DNA from: Takakia lepidozioides
Lineage: Eukaryota > Streptophyta > Takakiopsida > Takakiales > Takakiaceae
Assembly: GCA_030704615.1 (NCBI GenBank)
Contig: CM060731.1
Coordinates: 74,008,756-74,072,755, forward strand
DNA length: 64,000 nt
Direction of reading: 5' to 3'
Shown here: one piece after another, positions 63,526-64,000 of the stretch
How the letters are laid out: every line of letters begins with the position of its first letter
Numbering within the stretch: position 1 is the stretch's first letter
The notes under the pieces: model-generated
What the model was told of the DNA's origin: nothing
What the model saw: only the letters and a program-made list of their open reading frames with translations
The model's database searches: none
Translations under genes and position numbers: made by a program

Positions 63526-63997
63526 CTATTCTGGAGTTACCACAACCTTCCCAGTAGCGTGTCCCTCTATACTGCGTACCCAAGCATCTTCTGCCTTTCC
63601 CAGAGTATATGTGGAGTCGACGATAACCTTCAGCTTCCCCTTTTTCACAAGGTCTGTCAGGAAATCAAGATCCTTTGCATTGGCAGACATGATGAGAGGA
63701 ACATACTTCTGCTTTGCAAATGTGGCTGTGCGAATGACTGCTGTTAGCAGCCCTGCAGCATTAGGCGTCAGGTCAATCACCTTGGCTGTTGGCGCAAGCT
63801 GGGGCTTAAAGAGGGAGAAGGGCACGTAGTGTGCACAGTGAATGACTGCATCATATTTCTTCCCTGAGGGACTAATAAGCTTGGAACCTTCAGGAGTCTT
63901 GTAGTCCAGAACTTCATCAGCCCCAAGGCTCTTCATCAATTCAATGTTGCGGGACCCACATGTTGCTGTCACATGGGCACCTCCTAGTTTGGCAAGC
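63526..63997 (-). CDS. Second quinone oxidoreductase, last exon only (runs off window)
   Basis: On the minus strand, a splice acceptor CAG at 63998-64000 is followed by codons for LAKLGGAHVTATCGSRNIEL, then MKSLGADEVLDYKTPEG, KKYDAVIHCAHYVPF and the C-terminal HATGKVVVTPE. It corresponds exactly to exon 5 of the gene at 28228-31249, with the same intron position and phase, so the two are paralogues. The upstream exons lie beyond the window. No break is seen. Confidence 0.92.
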
Positions 63998-64000
63998 TGC

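Overview
The window is nuclear DNA of a plant. The evidence is a plant-specific Dof zinc-finger protein of the CDF type, a plant-type family 1 beta-glucosidase with 13 small exons, plastid-type proteins (a CAAD/CURT1-like protein and chloroplast-envelope-type quinone oxidoreductases), and GT-AG introns throughout. The proteins diverge noticeably from angiosperm homologues, so I lean weakly toward a non-flowering land plant. I cannot name the species.

Layout. 1-8.1 kb is a nest of non-LTR retrotransposons (LINEs): several 5'-truncated copies, one near full-length 4.8 kb copy (1815-6656), and a copy of a second LINE family (6686-8076). 10.4-16.3 kb is a beta-glucosidase gene. 17.5-18.8 kb is a single-exon CAAD plus coiled-coil protein. 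22.4-25.5 kb is a complete 5-exon glyoxal/galactose-oxidase-like copper radical oxidase. 25.5-28.2 kb holds a two-unit tRNA-like SINE and a PIF/Harbinger-type MITE. 28.2-31.2 kb is a quinone oxidoreductase gene with a LINE in an intron. 31.8-37.6 kb is an atypical short-chain dehydrogenase (SDR) gene with two LINE copies inserted at one site in an intron. 39.5-43.5 kb is transposon debris: Harbinger transposase, a possible Harbinger partner ORF, an antisense LINE piece and Ty3/gypsy integrase. 43.9-45.3 kb is a truncated ATP23-like metalloprotease gene. 45.7-47.6 kb is an unidentified transposon-like ORF followed by a purine tract and LTR-like DNA. 47.8-49.7 kb is a degenerate tandem array with SINEs. 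50.7-51.2 kb is an ORF with one zinc finger. 51.9-57.6 kb is MAK16 (60S ribosome biogenesis), 9 exons, with a 2.1 kb LINE in intron 6. 60.4-62.9 kb is the CDF/Dof gene. 63.5-64.0 kb is the last exon of a second quinone oxidoreductase on the minus strand.

The most unusual thread is the LINE family. Its coding frame runs to within about 9 nt of the 3' end and it has no poly(A) tail. Four insertions have target-site duplications (TSDs) of 13-16 bp that all begin TCTC, and one 15-bp target was used twice, leaving three copies of it. All three intronic insertion sites are in the sense orientation. The host genes are not an obvious pathway cluster. They look like ordinary dispersed plant genes whose introns and spacers were colonised by mobile elements.
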